A program made the position numbers and the translations under genes. The notes below the pieces were generated by a model. The model was given only the letters and a program-made list of their open reading frames with translations, was not told where the DNA came from and searched no databases. Below, piece after piece: positions 1 through 5,681 of a DNA stretch of 6,760 nt; positions within the stretch are counted from its first letter, which is position 1, and each line of letters begins with the position of its first letter. This DNA is from an uncultured bacterium (lineage in GTDB: Bacteria; Patescibacteriota; Patescibacteriia; 2-12-FULL-60-25): assembly GCA_937949995.1 (NCBI GenBank), contig CALFEO010000010.1:1-6760 (forward strand), read 5' to 3'.

Positions 1-83
1 ATCGGATGTGAGAAATCTCCAACTTATCAACTTCTCATACTTCGTCATTTCGAATCGGATGTGAGAAATCTCCACTGTTATTA
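1..83 (+). repeat. Left copy of long direct repeat (GAATCGGAYGTGAGAAATCT family)
   Basis: ATCGGATGTGAGAAATCTCC occurs at 1-20 and again at 54-73, a period of 53 bases. The whole block 1-83 matches 6580-6692 in the same orientation: 1-51 against 6580-6630 differ at two positions, and 52-83 against 6661-6692 at three. All five differences are transitions, and the right copy carries a 30-base insert between the two halves. The first copy touches the window edge, so the array may continue to the left. This is a dispersed intergenic repeat with no coding content. Confidence 0.9.
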
Positions 84-132
84 CTAGCTTGAGTTTAATA
101 AGCAGAGATTTCTCACGTGCGTTCGAAATGAC
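44..132. repeat. Long inverted repeat, potential 28-bp hairpin
   Basis: GTCATTTCGAA at 44-54 is the exact complement of 122-132, and GTGAGAAATCTC at 61-72 is the exact complement of 105-116. Between these two perfect stems of 11 and 12 bp, positions 56-60 and 117-121 pair except for one G-G mismatch (58 with 119), one G-T wobble (60 with 117) and one bulged base (55). The loop spans about 73-104. No T-run follows, so an intrinsic terminator is not supported. The right arm is an opposite-orientation copy of the family's repeat unit, so the hairpin arises from two repeats facing each other. Confidence 0.88.
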
Positions 133-152
133 GAATAAAGGGGGAGGTGGTT

Positions 153-216
153 TGGCTAGCAGCTAGAAGCTGGTATCCGGCAGCTGATGGCTAGTAGCTA
201 GCAGCTTGTAGCTGGC
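153..216. repeat. Degenerate TAGCTAG/CAGCT tract
   Basis: This stretch is made almost wholly of variants of AGCTAG, GCAGCT and AGCTGG, for example GGCTAGCAGCTAGAAGCTGG at 154-173 and TAGTAGCTAGCAGCTTGTAG at 192-211. The copies are imperfect and the period is irregular (about 7 to 10 bases). Because AGCT is self-complementary, the tract can also fold in many ways. It has no reading frame of note. It is best called low-complexity intergenic filler of unknown role. Confidence 0.75.
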
Positions 217-219
217 ACC

Positions 220-235
220 AGGTTTGACCAAACCT
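220..235. repeat. Small perfect palindrome
   Basis: AGGTTTG at 220-226 and CAAACCT at 229-235 are exact complements separated by two bases. A related GGTTTGG sits at 149-155. No T-tract follows, so it does not read as a terminator. It might be a protein-binding site, or just another piece of repeat. Confidence 0.6.
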
Positions 236-261
236 CTAAAATTCCGCTAAACTGAAAGCTC

Positions 262-329
262 AATAACCAATAACCAAGCTCCAATAATCAATAAATCACT
301 ATAAAAACAAAATAATAATCAATAATCAA
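262..329. repeat. Left arms of nested inverted repeat around the S23-type gene
   Basis: Two blocks here are exact reverse complements of blocks on the far side of the gene at 335-688. The outer arm, 262-287 (26 bases, starting AATAACCAATAACC), pairs with 751-776. The inner arm, 314-329 (16 bases, AATAATCAATAATCAA), pairs with 729-744. The outer match continues inward imperfectly for about nine bases. The inner arm ends five bases before the start codon, so pairing would hide the translation start region. Confidence 0.88.
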
Positions 330-334
330 GTAAT

Positions 335-688
335 ATGAAAGATTTTGATTTGGAAGAAAGAACGTTACTATTTGCAAAAAGGATAATCCGTTTATGCAAA
401 TCCCTGCCGAGCAATACGATTAATGAACAGATAATCAAGCAACTGATCAGATCTTCCGGTTCAATCGGTGCAAATTATCGTGAAGCGAATGATTCGCTTG
501 GTCAAAAAGATTTTATTTTCAGATTCAAAATCTCACGCAAAGAGATAAAAGAAACACATTATTGGCTGGAGCTATTATCAGAAGCTAATCCTGATAAAAT
601 CAAAGAAATTGATATCGAAGCACAAGAAGCCTATGAATTGAAAAGAATTTTTGCCGTAATAATTTATAAACTTGAAAACAGAAAATAA
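335..688 (+). CDS. Four-helix bundle protein, S23/IVP family
   Basis: The 117-residue product fits the four-helix bundle family first known as the protein encoded by intervening sequences in bacterial 23S rRNA genes, also related to the Avd accessory protein of diversity-generating retroelements. The family signature is clear: an LIRSSGSIGANYREA block at residues 37-51, DF at 59-60, a KE pair at 69-70 and an YWLELL block at 76-81. Length is normal for the family. There is no signal peptide or membrane segment, so it is probably a soluble, oligomeric, basic, possibly nucleic-acid-binding protein; its cellular role is not established. The ATG is the only sensible start, just upstream of the conserved helix 1, and lacks a Shine-Dalgarno sequence. 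The gene sits inside a nested inverted repeat, as in rRNA intervening sequences, but no rRNA flanks it and no reverse transcriptase is nearby. Confidence 0.93.
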   Translation: MKDFDLEERTLLFAKRIIRLCKSLPSNTINEQIIKQLIRSSGSIGANYREANDSLGQKDFIFRFKISRKEIKETHYWLELLSEANPDKIKEIDIEAQEAYELKRIFAVIIYKLENRK

Positions 689-728
689 CCCTACACCAAC
701 ACAATCCCTTTTGATTATTTTTTTAAGA

Positions 729-776
729 TTGATTATTGATTATTCATTGGTTATTGGAGCTTGGTTATTGGTTATT
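729..776. repeat. Right arms of nested inverted repeat around the S23-type gene
   Basis: TTGATTATTGATTATT at 729-744 exactly complements 314-329, and the 26 bases at 751-776 exactly complement 262-287. The block lies between the S23-type gene and ychF and ends 17 bases before the ychF start codon, so it also forms much of the ychF leader. No obvious duplicated target bases flank the outer arms. Confidence 0.88.
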
Positions 777-793
777 ATTAAGAGAATATATAT

Positions 794-1876
794 ATGAAAA
801 TCGCAATCGTCGGCCTGCCAAACGTGGGCAAATCAACTCTGTTCAGCGCTATCACCAAAAAAGCCGTGGATTGCGCCAACTTTCCTTTTTGTACAATCGA
901 TCCCAACGTCGGCGTGGTCGAAGTGCCCGATCCTCGTCTCGAGCCTCTTGCGGTAATTTCCAAATCCGGACGCATAGTCCACACAACCATCGAATTCGTT
1001 GATGTTGCCGGCCTCGTGCGTGGAGCCGCCGAAGGCCAAGGTTTGGGCAACGCCTTTCTGGCCAACATCCGCGATACGGATGCCATTGTTCAGGTTCTCC
1101 GCGTTTTTGAGGATGATGACATTATTCACGTGGACGGCAAAATCGATCCTGCTCGCGACATGGAAACAATCAACATCGAATTGGCTTTAGCCGATCTCGC
1201 CATAGTCGAAAAACGTTTTGAATCGGCGAGCAAGCAATTAAAATCCGGCACCAACAAAGAATTGCAAATTTTGGTTCCCGCACTCGAACGTGCCAAAGCA
1301 TATCTCGCAGACGGCAAACCTCTCCGCGATCTCGAGTGGACAGAAGATGAGTTGAAAGCCATGAAGTCCCTTTCTCTCCTCACCCTTAAACCCATGATCT
1401 ACGCCCTAAACGTCTCCGAAGACCAACTCCAATCCTCCTCTTGGAAATCCAAGTTCCAAGTTCCAAGTTCCAAGTTCGAGTTAGTTCCAATTTGTGCCAA
1501 AATGGAATCCGAATTTCTCGATATGAGCGATGAAGAAAAGAAAGAATATCTGGAATCCGTGGGCCAAACCGAATCCGGTCTCGATCGTCTCATTGTCTCC
1601 GCCTACAAATCTTTGGATCTCATCACCTTTCTCACCTCAGGCGAACTCGAAACCCGCGCCTGGACAGTCCGCCGTGGAGCAACCGGCCCCCAAGCCGCCG
1701 CTGTTATTCACACCGACTTCGAAAAAGGTTACATCCGCGCCGAAGTTGCCTCATACGAAGATTTTGTTGCCCATGGCGGCTGGAACGGTGCCAAAGAAAA
1801 AGGCAAAGTCCGCATCGAGGGCAAAGAATACATTGTGCAGGATGGCGATGTGGTTTATTTTAGAATCTCAAGCTAA
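794..1876 (+). CDS. ychF: Ribosome-binding ATPase/GTPase YchF (Obg-like, OLA1 family)
   Basis: A 360-residue protein, close to the about 363 usual for YchF, a universal P-loop NTPase of the Obg group that binds the ribosome and acts in translation and stress response. The P-loop GLPNVGKST is at residues 7-15. DVAGL at 70-74 carries the hydrophobic residue after Gly that defines HAS-type NTPases. His112 in an EDDDIIH context matches the catalytic-loop His of the E. coli protein. NVSE at 206-209 is the altered G4 motif linked to ATP preference. A coiled-coil region lies near 125-190 and a C-terminal TGS domain at about 277-358, ending in the typical KEYIVQDGDVVYF pattern. The oddity is residues 219-228, encoded by four tandem CCAAGTT heptamers in the variable stretch between G4 and the VPICAK (G5-like) segment. 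Overall length there is near normal, so function is probably kept. The start has only a weak purine-rich AAGAGA upstream. Confidence 0.97.
   Translation: MKIAIVGLPNVGKSTLFSAITKKAVDCANFPFCTIDPNVGVVEVPDPRLEPLAVISKSGRIVHTTIEFVDVAGLVRGAAEGQGLGNAFLANIRDTDAIVQVLRVFEDDDIIHVDGKIDPARDMETINIELALADLAIVEKRFESASKQLKSGTNKELQILVPALERAKAYLADGKPLRDLEWTEDELKAMKSLSLLTLKPMIYALNVSEDQLQSSSWKSKFQVPSSKFELVPICAKMESEFLDMSDEEKKEYLESVGQTESGLDRLIVSAYKSLDLITFLTSGELETRAWTVRRGATGPQAAAVIHTDFEKGYIRAEVASYEDFVAHGGWNGAKEKGKVRIEGKEYIVQDGDVVYFRISS
1449..1477 (+). repeat. Four tandem CCAAGTT heptamers inside ychF
   Basis: CCAAGTT repeats perfectly at 1449-1455, 1456-1462, 1463-1469 and 1470-1476, then breaks into CGAGTTAGTTCC. Since 7 is not a multiple of 3, the copies are read in successive frames and give an SKFQVPS, SKF pattern (residues 219-228). 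The reverse complement, AACTTGG, resembles an intergenic AACTTAGAACTTGGAA block at 6533-6548, so the tract may derive from an intergenic repeat. Confidence 0.92.
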
Positions 1877-1952
1877 CCCAAACAACGCCCGACCTTAATT
1901 AGCCGCAATTATTAAATCAAAATTTACCATAATTATTGTTTGATTGGTTAAT

Positions 1953-2345
1953 ATGGATGATACTGATGCTTTGATTAGAGATATCGTGGGAGGGGCAATG
2001 AAGGTTCATAGATTTTTGCGTAATGGTTTTCAGGAAAAAATATATGGCAGAGCTCTTGCTGTAGAATTCAAGTTGCGAAAAATTCCTTTTGAACGAGAAA
2101 AATCCATGCAAATAATATATGAAGGTCATGAGATCGGTGTTCGCAGAGTGGACTTCTATGTTGATAATAAAATCATGATTGAGATCAAAGCCGTTGAAAC
2201 CCTGGAGGGCAAACATATGGCGCAAGCTTTGAATTATCTTGAAATTTATAATATAAAATCCGGATTGTTAATAAATTTCGGTTCAAAAAGCCTGCAATTC
2301 AAGCGTCTTTACAACAACAAATTGGATAAACTCACCATCCAATAA
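1953..2345 (+). CDS. GxxExxY family protein (PD-(D/E)XK nuclease-like fold)
   Basis: With the ATG start the product has 130 residues, the usual size for the GxxExxY family. The naming motif is GFQEKIY at residues 25-31, preceded by the typical KVHRFL stretch with His19. A PD-(D/E)XK-like core follows: Asp67 in RRVDFYV, then Glu77-Ile-Lys79 in MIEIKAV, and Gln91 in an AQALNYL helix. These are the residues expected to bind metal in that fold, so a nuclease active site appears intact, although the family's biological role is unknown. No signal peptide or membrane segment is seen. A TTG codon nine bases upstream (1944) could add three residues, but the ATG at 1953 aligns better with the family's start. 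Neither start has a Shine-Dalgarno sequence. The gene lies alone between ychF (76-base gap) and the promoter of the next operon. Confidence 0.93.
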   Translation: MDDTDALIRDIVGGAMKVHRFLRNGFQEKIYGRALAVEFKLRKIPFEREKSMQIIYEGHEIGVRRVDFYVDNKIMIEIKAVETLEGKHMAQALNYLEIYNIKSGLLINFGSKSLQFKRLYNNKLDKLTIQ

Positions 2346-2406
2346 AACTGTTAAACTATAATTAAGGCTAATAATTGTAATTAGGGTTAATCATGGTCGT
2401 TATGTG

Positions 2407-2415
2407 TGCTATAAT
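2407..2415 (+). promoter_or_regulatory. Extended -10 promoter for the solute-binding/pilin-like operon
   Basis: TGCTATAAT at 2407-2415 is a perfect extended -10 (TGn followed by TATAAT at 2410-2415). At a 17-base spacing the -35 position reads TTAATC (2387-2392), a poor match, as is common when an extended -10 is present. Transcription would begin near 2421-2423, only about 7 to 9 bases before the ATG at 2430. The leader would thus be nearly absent, in keeping with the lack of a ribosome binding site. Confidence 0.7.
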
Positions 2416-2429
2416 GAACTCAACTTACT

Positions 2430-3863
2430 ATGAGGTCCATTTTTTATCGTTTGTTCATTGTGTCGATCATCGGTTTGATGTTAACCGGTCAAGGTTGCAC
2501 CAAAGGTGTCGATAAAGAAACCGGTGAGGCCGCCAAGCCAAAAAAGCTCGAGGTTTGGGCTGTCTTGGACGATCGCACGGCTTATGCCCCGCTTATCGAG
2601 GCTTATCAACAAGCTCACCCTCATATCACCATCAATTATAAACGCTTTCGTCTCGAGGAATACGAAGGCCTTCTTTTAAATGCCATGGCCGAAGATCGCG
2701 GTCCCGATATTTTTCTCATCCACAACACTTGGGTTGGCAAATACGAATCCAAAATCGAACCAATGCCCGCTTATACAAAGATGGTTTACACTATTGTCGA
2801 GGGCGGCTACACCAATCGTAAAGAAACACTGGTTCTGCAAAATGAAAAAAGCCTAACGCTTCGCGAGGCCAGAGATCGTTACCCCGAGTCCGTCTCGCAA
2901 GATATAATCCGCCGTATCAACACCGCTCCCGCCAATGAAAGGGCTTTCTTGGAAGAAAAAATTATGGGCTTGCCCATGTCGGTTGATACTTTGGCCATGT
3001 TCGTTAACAAAGACATGTTGAATTCCGCCGGCATTCCCACAATTCCCAAAACTTGGGATGTCTTCCAGGCAACAATCAATCGCTTGTCTTCCATAGATAC
3101 CGATAACAATATTCTTCAATCCGGTGCCGCTCTTGGAACATCCAACAATGTCGAGCGCGCCACGGATATACTTACCGCGCTCATGATGCAAAACGGCACA
3201 CAAATGGCCAATGATGAAGGTTGCCCGGTTTTTGCGCGCATGCCCGAGGCCTTGGCCGCCGTTCGTGACGAGCTTCCCGCGGTTCAATCTCTGCGCTTCT
3301 ACACGGATTTTGCCGATCCAACCAAAAGCATTTACTCATGGAATGATGAAATGCCCAATTCTTTGGATGCTTTCATCGAAGGTCGTGTAGCCTATTTCTT
3401 CGGCTACTCTTATCACATCCCTCTCATCAAAGCCCGTGCTCCCAAGCTTAATCTTGCCATCGCCCGCTTGCCTCAAATCGAAGGCAACCCCGAGGCCAAC
3501 TTTGCCAACTATTGGGTTTGGACGGTCGCCAAAAAATCCAAAGAAACCGAAACCGCGTGGAACTTTCTCAACTATCTCGTTAAACAAGAAAACGAAAAAC
3601 AATATTTGGATCGCGCCAAGCGCCCGCCCGCCAACAAAGCTTTGATCGAGGATTATTTGGATGATGAGCAAATGGGCGTATTCGCTTCGCAAATTCTGAC
3701 TTCGCGCACTTGGTATCGCGGTTATGATCCGGGCGCCATGGAACAAGCTCTCAAATCTTTAATTGATGATTTCCGCATCACCGAAGAAAAAGATTGGCAA
3801 AAAGTTTTGCAAACCGCCCAGCAAAAGGTTGACCAAACCCTAAGGGCCCCGCGGAATCCGTAA
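2430..3863 (+). CDS. Extracellular solute-binding lipoprotein (ABC family 1 type)
   Basis: A 477-residue exported protein. Residues 1-22 form a signal peptide with a short basic start and a hydrophobic core, ending LTGQGC. Cys23 is a likely lipid-anchor site, although the residue at -3 is Gly where Leu is usual, so the lipobox is atypical. The mature part shows the family 1 solute-binding pattern: KKLEVWAVLDD (38-48), a YAPLIEAYQQAHPHITINY block (52-70), EEYEGLLLNAMAEDRGPDIFLIHNTW (76-101), GLPMSVDTLAMFVNKDML (180-197), AFIEGRVAYFFGYS (314-327) and NYWVWTVAKKSKETETAWNFLNYL (360-383). Such proteins usually deliver sugars or similar solutes to an ABC importer. No permease or ATPase gene is adjacent, so the ligand and partner are unknown. 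It has its own promoter and leads a run of three exported, membrane-anchored proteins, starting 25 bases after its stop, which suggests a joint surface role. Confidence 0.93.
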   Translation: MRSIFYRLFIVSIIGLMLTGQGCTKGVDKETGEAAKPKKLEVWAVLDDRTAYAPLIEAYQQAHPHITINYKRFRLEEYEGLLLNAMAEDRGPDIFLIHNTWVGKYESKIEPMPAYTKMVYTIVEGGYTNRKETLVLQNEKSLTLREARDRYPESVSQDIIRRINTAPANERAFLEEKIMGLPMSVDTLAMFVNKDMLNSAGIPTIPKTWDVFQATINRLSSIDTDNNILQSGAALGTSNNVERATDILTALMMQNGTQMANDEGCPVFARMPEALAAVRDELPAVQSLRFYTDFADPTKSIYSWNDEMPNSLDAFIEGRVAYFFGYSYHIPLIKARAPKLNLAIARLPQIEGNPEANFANYWVWTVAKKSKETETAWNFLNYLVKQENEKQYLDRAKRPPANKALIEDYLDDEQMGVFASQILTSRTWYRGYDPGAMEQALKSLIDDFRITEEKDWQKVLQTAQQKVDQTLRAPRNP

Positions 3864-3888
3864 ATATTCTTTCGTTTTTATATTTTTT

Positions 3889-4572
3889 ATGAGATTGCCC
3901 AAGCTTGTTATATCAACCGTTGTCGTAGCATCGTTTGTTTTTGTATTCATCGGCAATACTTTGTATGCCGCTGATTGCGTTCCGGCAGCCGAAAGAAAAG
4001 TCGAGTGCGGCGGTATAGCGATTACGGATGTCAGTAAATCTTACCAATGTTTACCAAACAGCAACGAACCAAACATATCGCAGACTTACAAAAGTCAATG
4101 CGAAGGACTGGGTGGTGTCTATGGTGAGGGAGCAAATCAATTTGAAACATGCGAAGGTCCTTTATATGCCTGTTGCATGCTTCCTGTTTGCGCGGAAGGC
4201 GGTACATCCCCCGGATCTTCCAATGAGCCCAAGCCCGTTCCGCAAACAGGCAGTACCGCCGAATGGAATTACGGAGGTAATTCGGGTGGTTTACAGCTTG
4301 TCTCTTGCACCAAATCCGGTGATTGCACCATTCAAGATATGGTTCAACAAGGAATATATTTTGCCGACTTTCTGATTGGTTTATCCGGAGCTTTGTTTTT
4401 AATCGCATTTATTTGGGGCGGTACCATGTATCTTTTATCCTTCGGCCGTGATTCTTGGGTCACCAAAGGCCGAGATGCCATGGTAAAATCCGCCATCGGC
4501 ATAGTCTTCATCATGCTCGCTTGGACAATTGTTACCTACGTCGCTTCTTCTTTAGGATATACAAAAATTTGA
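3889..4572 (+). CDS. Exported Cys-rich protein with VirB2/TrbC-like membrane hairpin (pilin-like 1)
   Basis: A 227-residue protein, first of three similar genes. A signal peptide spans about residues 1-27, with likely cleavage after TLYA. The outer region (about 28-150) holds ten cysteines: C30, C40, C54, C71, C88, the pair C95-C96, C101, then C140 and C146 close to the membrane. A Pro/Ser-rich linker lies at 105-123. Two membrane helices follow, about 158-185 and 199-222, joined by a basic loop (GRDSWVTKGRDAMVK). This two-helix end with a G-G-x-x-Y-L start to the loop resembles the type IV secretion pilins VirB2/TrbC and the pilin-like families common in Patescibacteria; I expect a profile match but cannot run it. 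The positive loop implies that both ends face outward. It is the only gene here ending in TGA. No Shine-Dalgarno sequence is seen; the upstream bases are T-rich. The precise function is unknown. Confidence 0.85.
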   Translation: MRLPKLVISTVVVASFVFVFIGNTLYAADCVPAAERKVECGGIAITDVSKSYQCLPNSNEPNISQTYKSQCEGLGGVYGEGANQFETCEGPLYACCMLPVCAEGGTSPGSSNEPKPVPQTGSTAEWNYGGNSGGLQLVSCTKSGDCTIQDMVQQGIYFADFLIGLSGALFLIAFIWGGTMYLLSFGRDSWVTKGRDAMVKSAIGIVFIMLAWTIVTYVASSLGYTKI

Positions 4573-4577
4573 TTAAT

Positions 4578-5678
4578 ATGAATATTTTTTTAAATAGAAT
4601 CGGTTATTATATTTTTACGATCGGACTGATATTCTCGGGCATATTTCTATTAAATTGCAAGCTTGTTTCAGCCGAAGCGTGCGCTCCTGGAACCATATCA
4701 ACTCTAGATAGTTGCGCGAAAGTTGTAGGAAAAGCGATTACTCCACCCGGACTGAAAGAGTTTCTTGATGGTCCAACAGTGACAAAATGTCCCAATACGC
4801 ATCAAACCTTCCATGGTTGTTATAGTAAGGACGGAAAAAATTATTTATGTTGTGAAAATGAAAACGCGCCGGCCGCACTTAAAGCATGTGAACCTGCAAC
4901 TTTTGTGGATGGTAATTATTATGTTTGTGATTCCACTCAAAATTGTACTAAAGCCGGTGGCACTAAGGTTGCCGAAATTTCTGGTCAGAATAACTGTGGT
5001 TCTTCATTGGTTTGTTGCCAAACACCCGTTTCGCCAACCTCTGCGTCCACCTCAACTTCTCCGACCCCCAAAACCTACAAACTCACCAATCCTTTAGGTA
5101 ATGTCACCGATCTTCGCGTTATTGCACGAAGCGTCATTAATACTTTTTTGGGTATCGTTGGCGCTTTGGCTTTACTGGTTTTTGTTTACGCCGGCCTCTC
5201 TTATCTTATCGCCGGCGGTAACGATCAAATGGTTACCAAAGCCAAATCCACAATGAAGTACGGGGTAATCGGTGTAGCTTTGATCATGCTGTCTTATGTC
5301 TTAACAGATTCTTTCGTAACTTTATGGACCAAAGATTTACCGGCTTCACAGCCCGCCGGATCCGGAGTTCCCGCCGAATCACCGACTCAAGCCGAGCAAG
5401 AAGTGAGTGATCTTTTGTCACAACAACAAGCCGCCGGAGAAGCTTCAGCCGCGGCTCAGGCGCAAGCCGGCGCGGAAACCGGCGGTGTTCAAGATCCCGA
5501 AGCCGCCGCCAAAGTATCGGCCAAATCCAGCAAAACCGATGTTTGCGGTTCAACTCCGGCAACGCAAGGCTATTCCTGTATGCTGATAAAATCGGCTGAT
5601 AAACCCAATTACAATTGTTTAAGCGGTTATTGCCAGTCAAATTCCGCGAGTAATTATTTGTGCTGCAAGCAAAAATAA
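4578..5678 (+). CDS. Exported protein with three Cys modules around a VirB2-like hairpin (pilin-like 2)
   Basis: I place the start at the ATG 4578, five bases after the previous stop. The frame stays open upstream to 4455, but that extension is basic, overlaps the previous gene and would bury the signal peptide. The resulting 366 residues begin with a signal peptide (about 1-32, ending LVSA). Module A has C35, C46, C71, C81 and C91-C92. Module B has C104, C117, C123, C140 and C146-C147. A Ser/Thr/Pro linker (148-168) leads to two membrane helices (about 187-211 and 228-249) around a basic loop (GGNDQMVTKAKSTMK). Unlike its neighbours it continues: an Ala/Gln/Ser-rich stretch (about 255-318), then module C with C323, C334, C347, C352 and C362-C363. 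With the loop inside the cell, modules A, B and C would all lie outside. The role is likely in a surface structure; the exact function is unknown. Confidence 0.86.
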   Translation: MNIFLNRIGYYIFTIGLIFSGIFLLNCKLVSAEACAPGTISTLDSCAKVVGKAITPPGLKEFLDGPTVTKCPNTHQTFHGCYSKDGKNYLCCENENAPAALKACEPATFVDGNYYVCDSTQNCTKAGGTKVAEISGQNNCGSSLVCCQTPVSPTSASTSTSPTPKTYKLTNPLGNVTDLRVIARSVINTFLGIVGALALLVFVYAGLSYLIAGGNDQMVTKAKSTMKYGVIGVALIMLSYVLTDSFVTLWTKDLPASQPAGSGVPAESPTQAEQEVSDLLSQQQAAGEASAAAQAQAGAETGGVQDPEAAAKVSAKSSKTDVCGSTPATQGYSCMLIKSADKPNYNCLSGYCQSNSASNYLCCKQK

Positions 5679-5681
5679 TAT

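Larger units (their letters stand above)
1..334. other. Gene-free repeat-rich intergenic region (left)
   Basis: I see no credible coding region here. The stretch is a mosaic of repeats: copies of the GAATCGGAYGTGAGAAATCT unit (1-20 and 54-73), an inverted copy (104-132), a G-rich joint (138-152), a degenerate TAGCTAG-like tract (153-216), a 7-bp palindrome (220-235), and AT-rich arms of the inverted repeat around the next gene (262-329). No convincing promoter and no Shine-Dalgarno sequence precede the gene at 335. Confidence 0.8.

Noticed and set aside
335..688. Diversity-generating retroelement (Avd-type accessory gene)
   Set aside because: No reverse transcriptase gene, template repeat or variable repeat is visible in the window; the family signature also fits plain S23-type proteins.
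778..1129. Open frames on the opposite strand of ychF
   Set aside because: They are shadows of the strongly conserved + strand YchF frame and show no family features of their own.
1944..1952. TTG start of the GxxExxY gene
   Set aside because: It adds only three residues and has no ribosome binding site; the ATG at 1953 is the simpler choice.
2357..2362. A second perfect TATAAT box
   Set aside because: It lacks the upstream TG and I find no -35-like hexamer at a workable spacing; the box at 2410 fits better. The region is AT-rich, so chance is likely.
3841..3888. Terminator between the solute-binding gene and the first pilin-like gene
   Set aside because: The T-rich stretch 3871-3888 is preceded only by weak pairing (CGGA with TCCG at 3852-3860), too short for an intrinsic terminator.
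4455..4577. Longer start for the second pilin-like gene
   Set aside because: The extra 41 residues are basic and His/Arg-rich, overlap the previous gene's second membrane helix in another frame, and would place the signal peptide internally. ATG 4578 gives a clean signal peptide.
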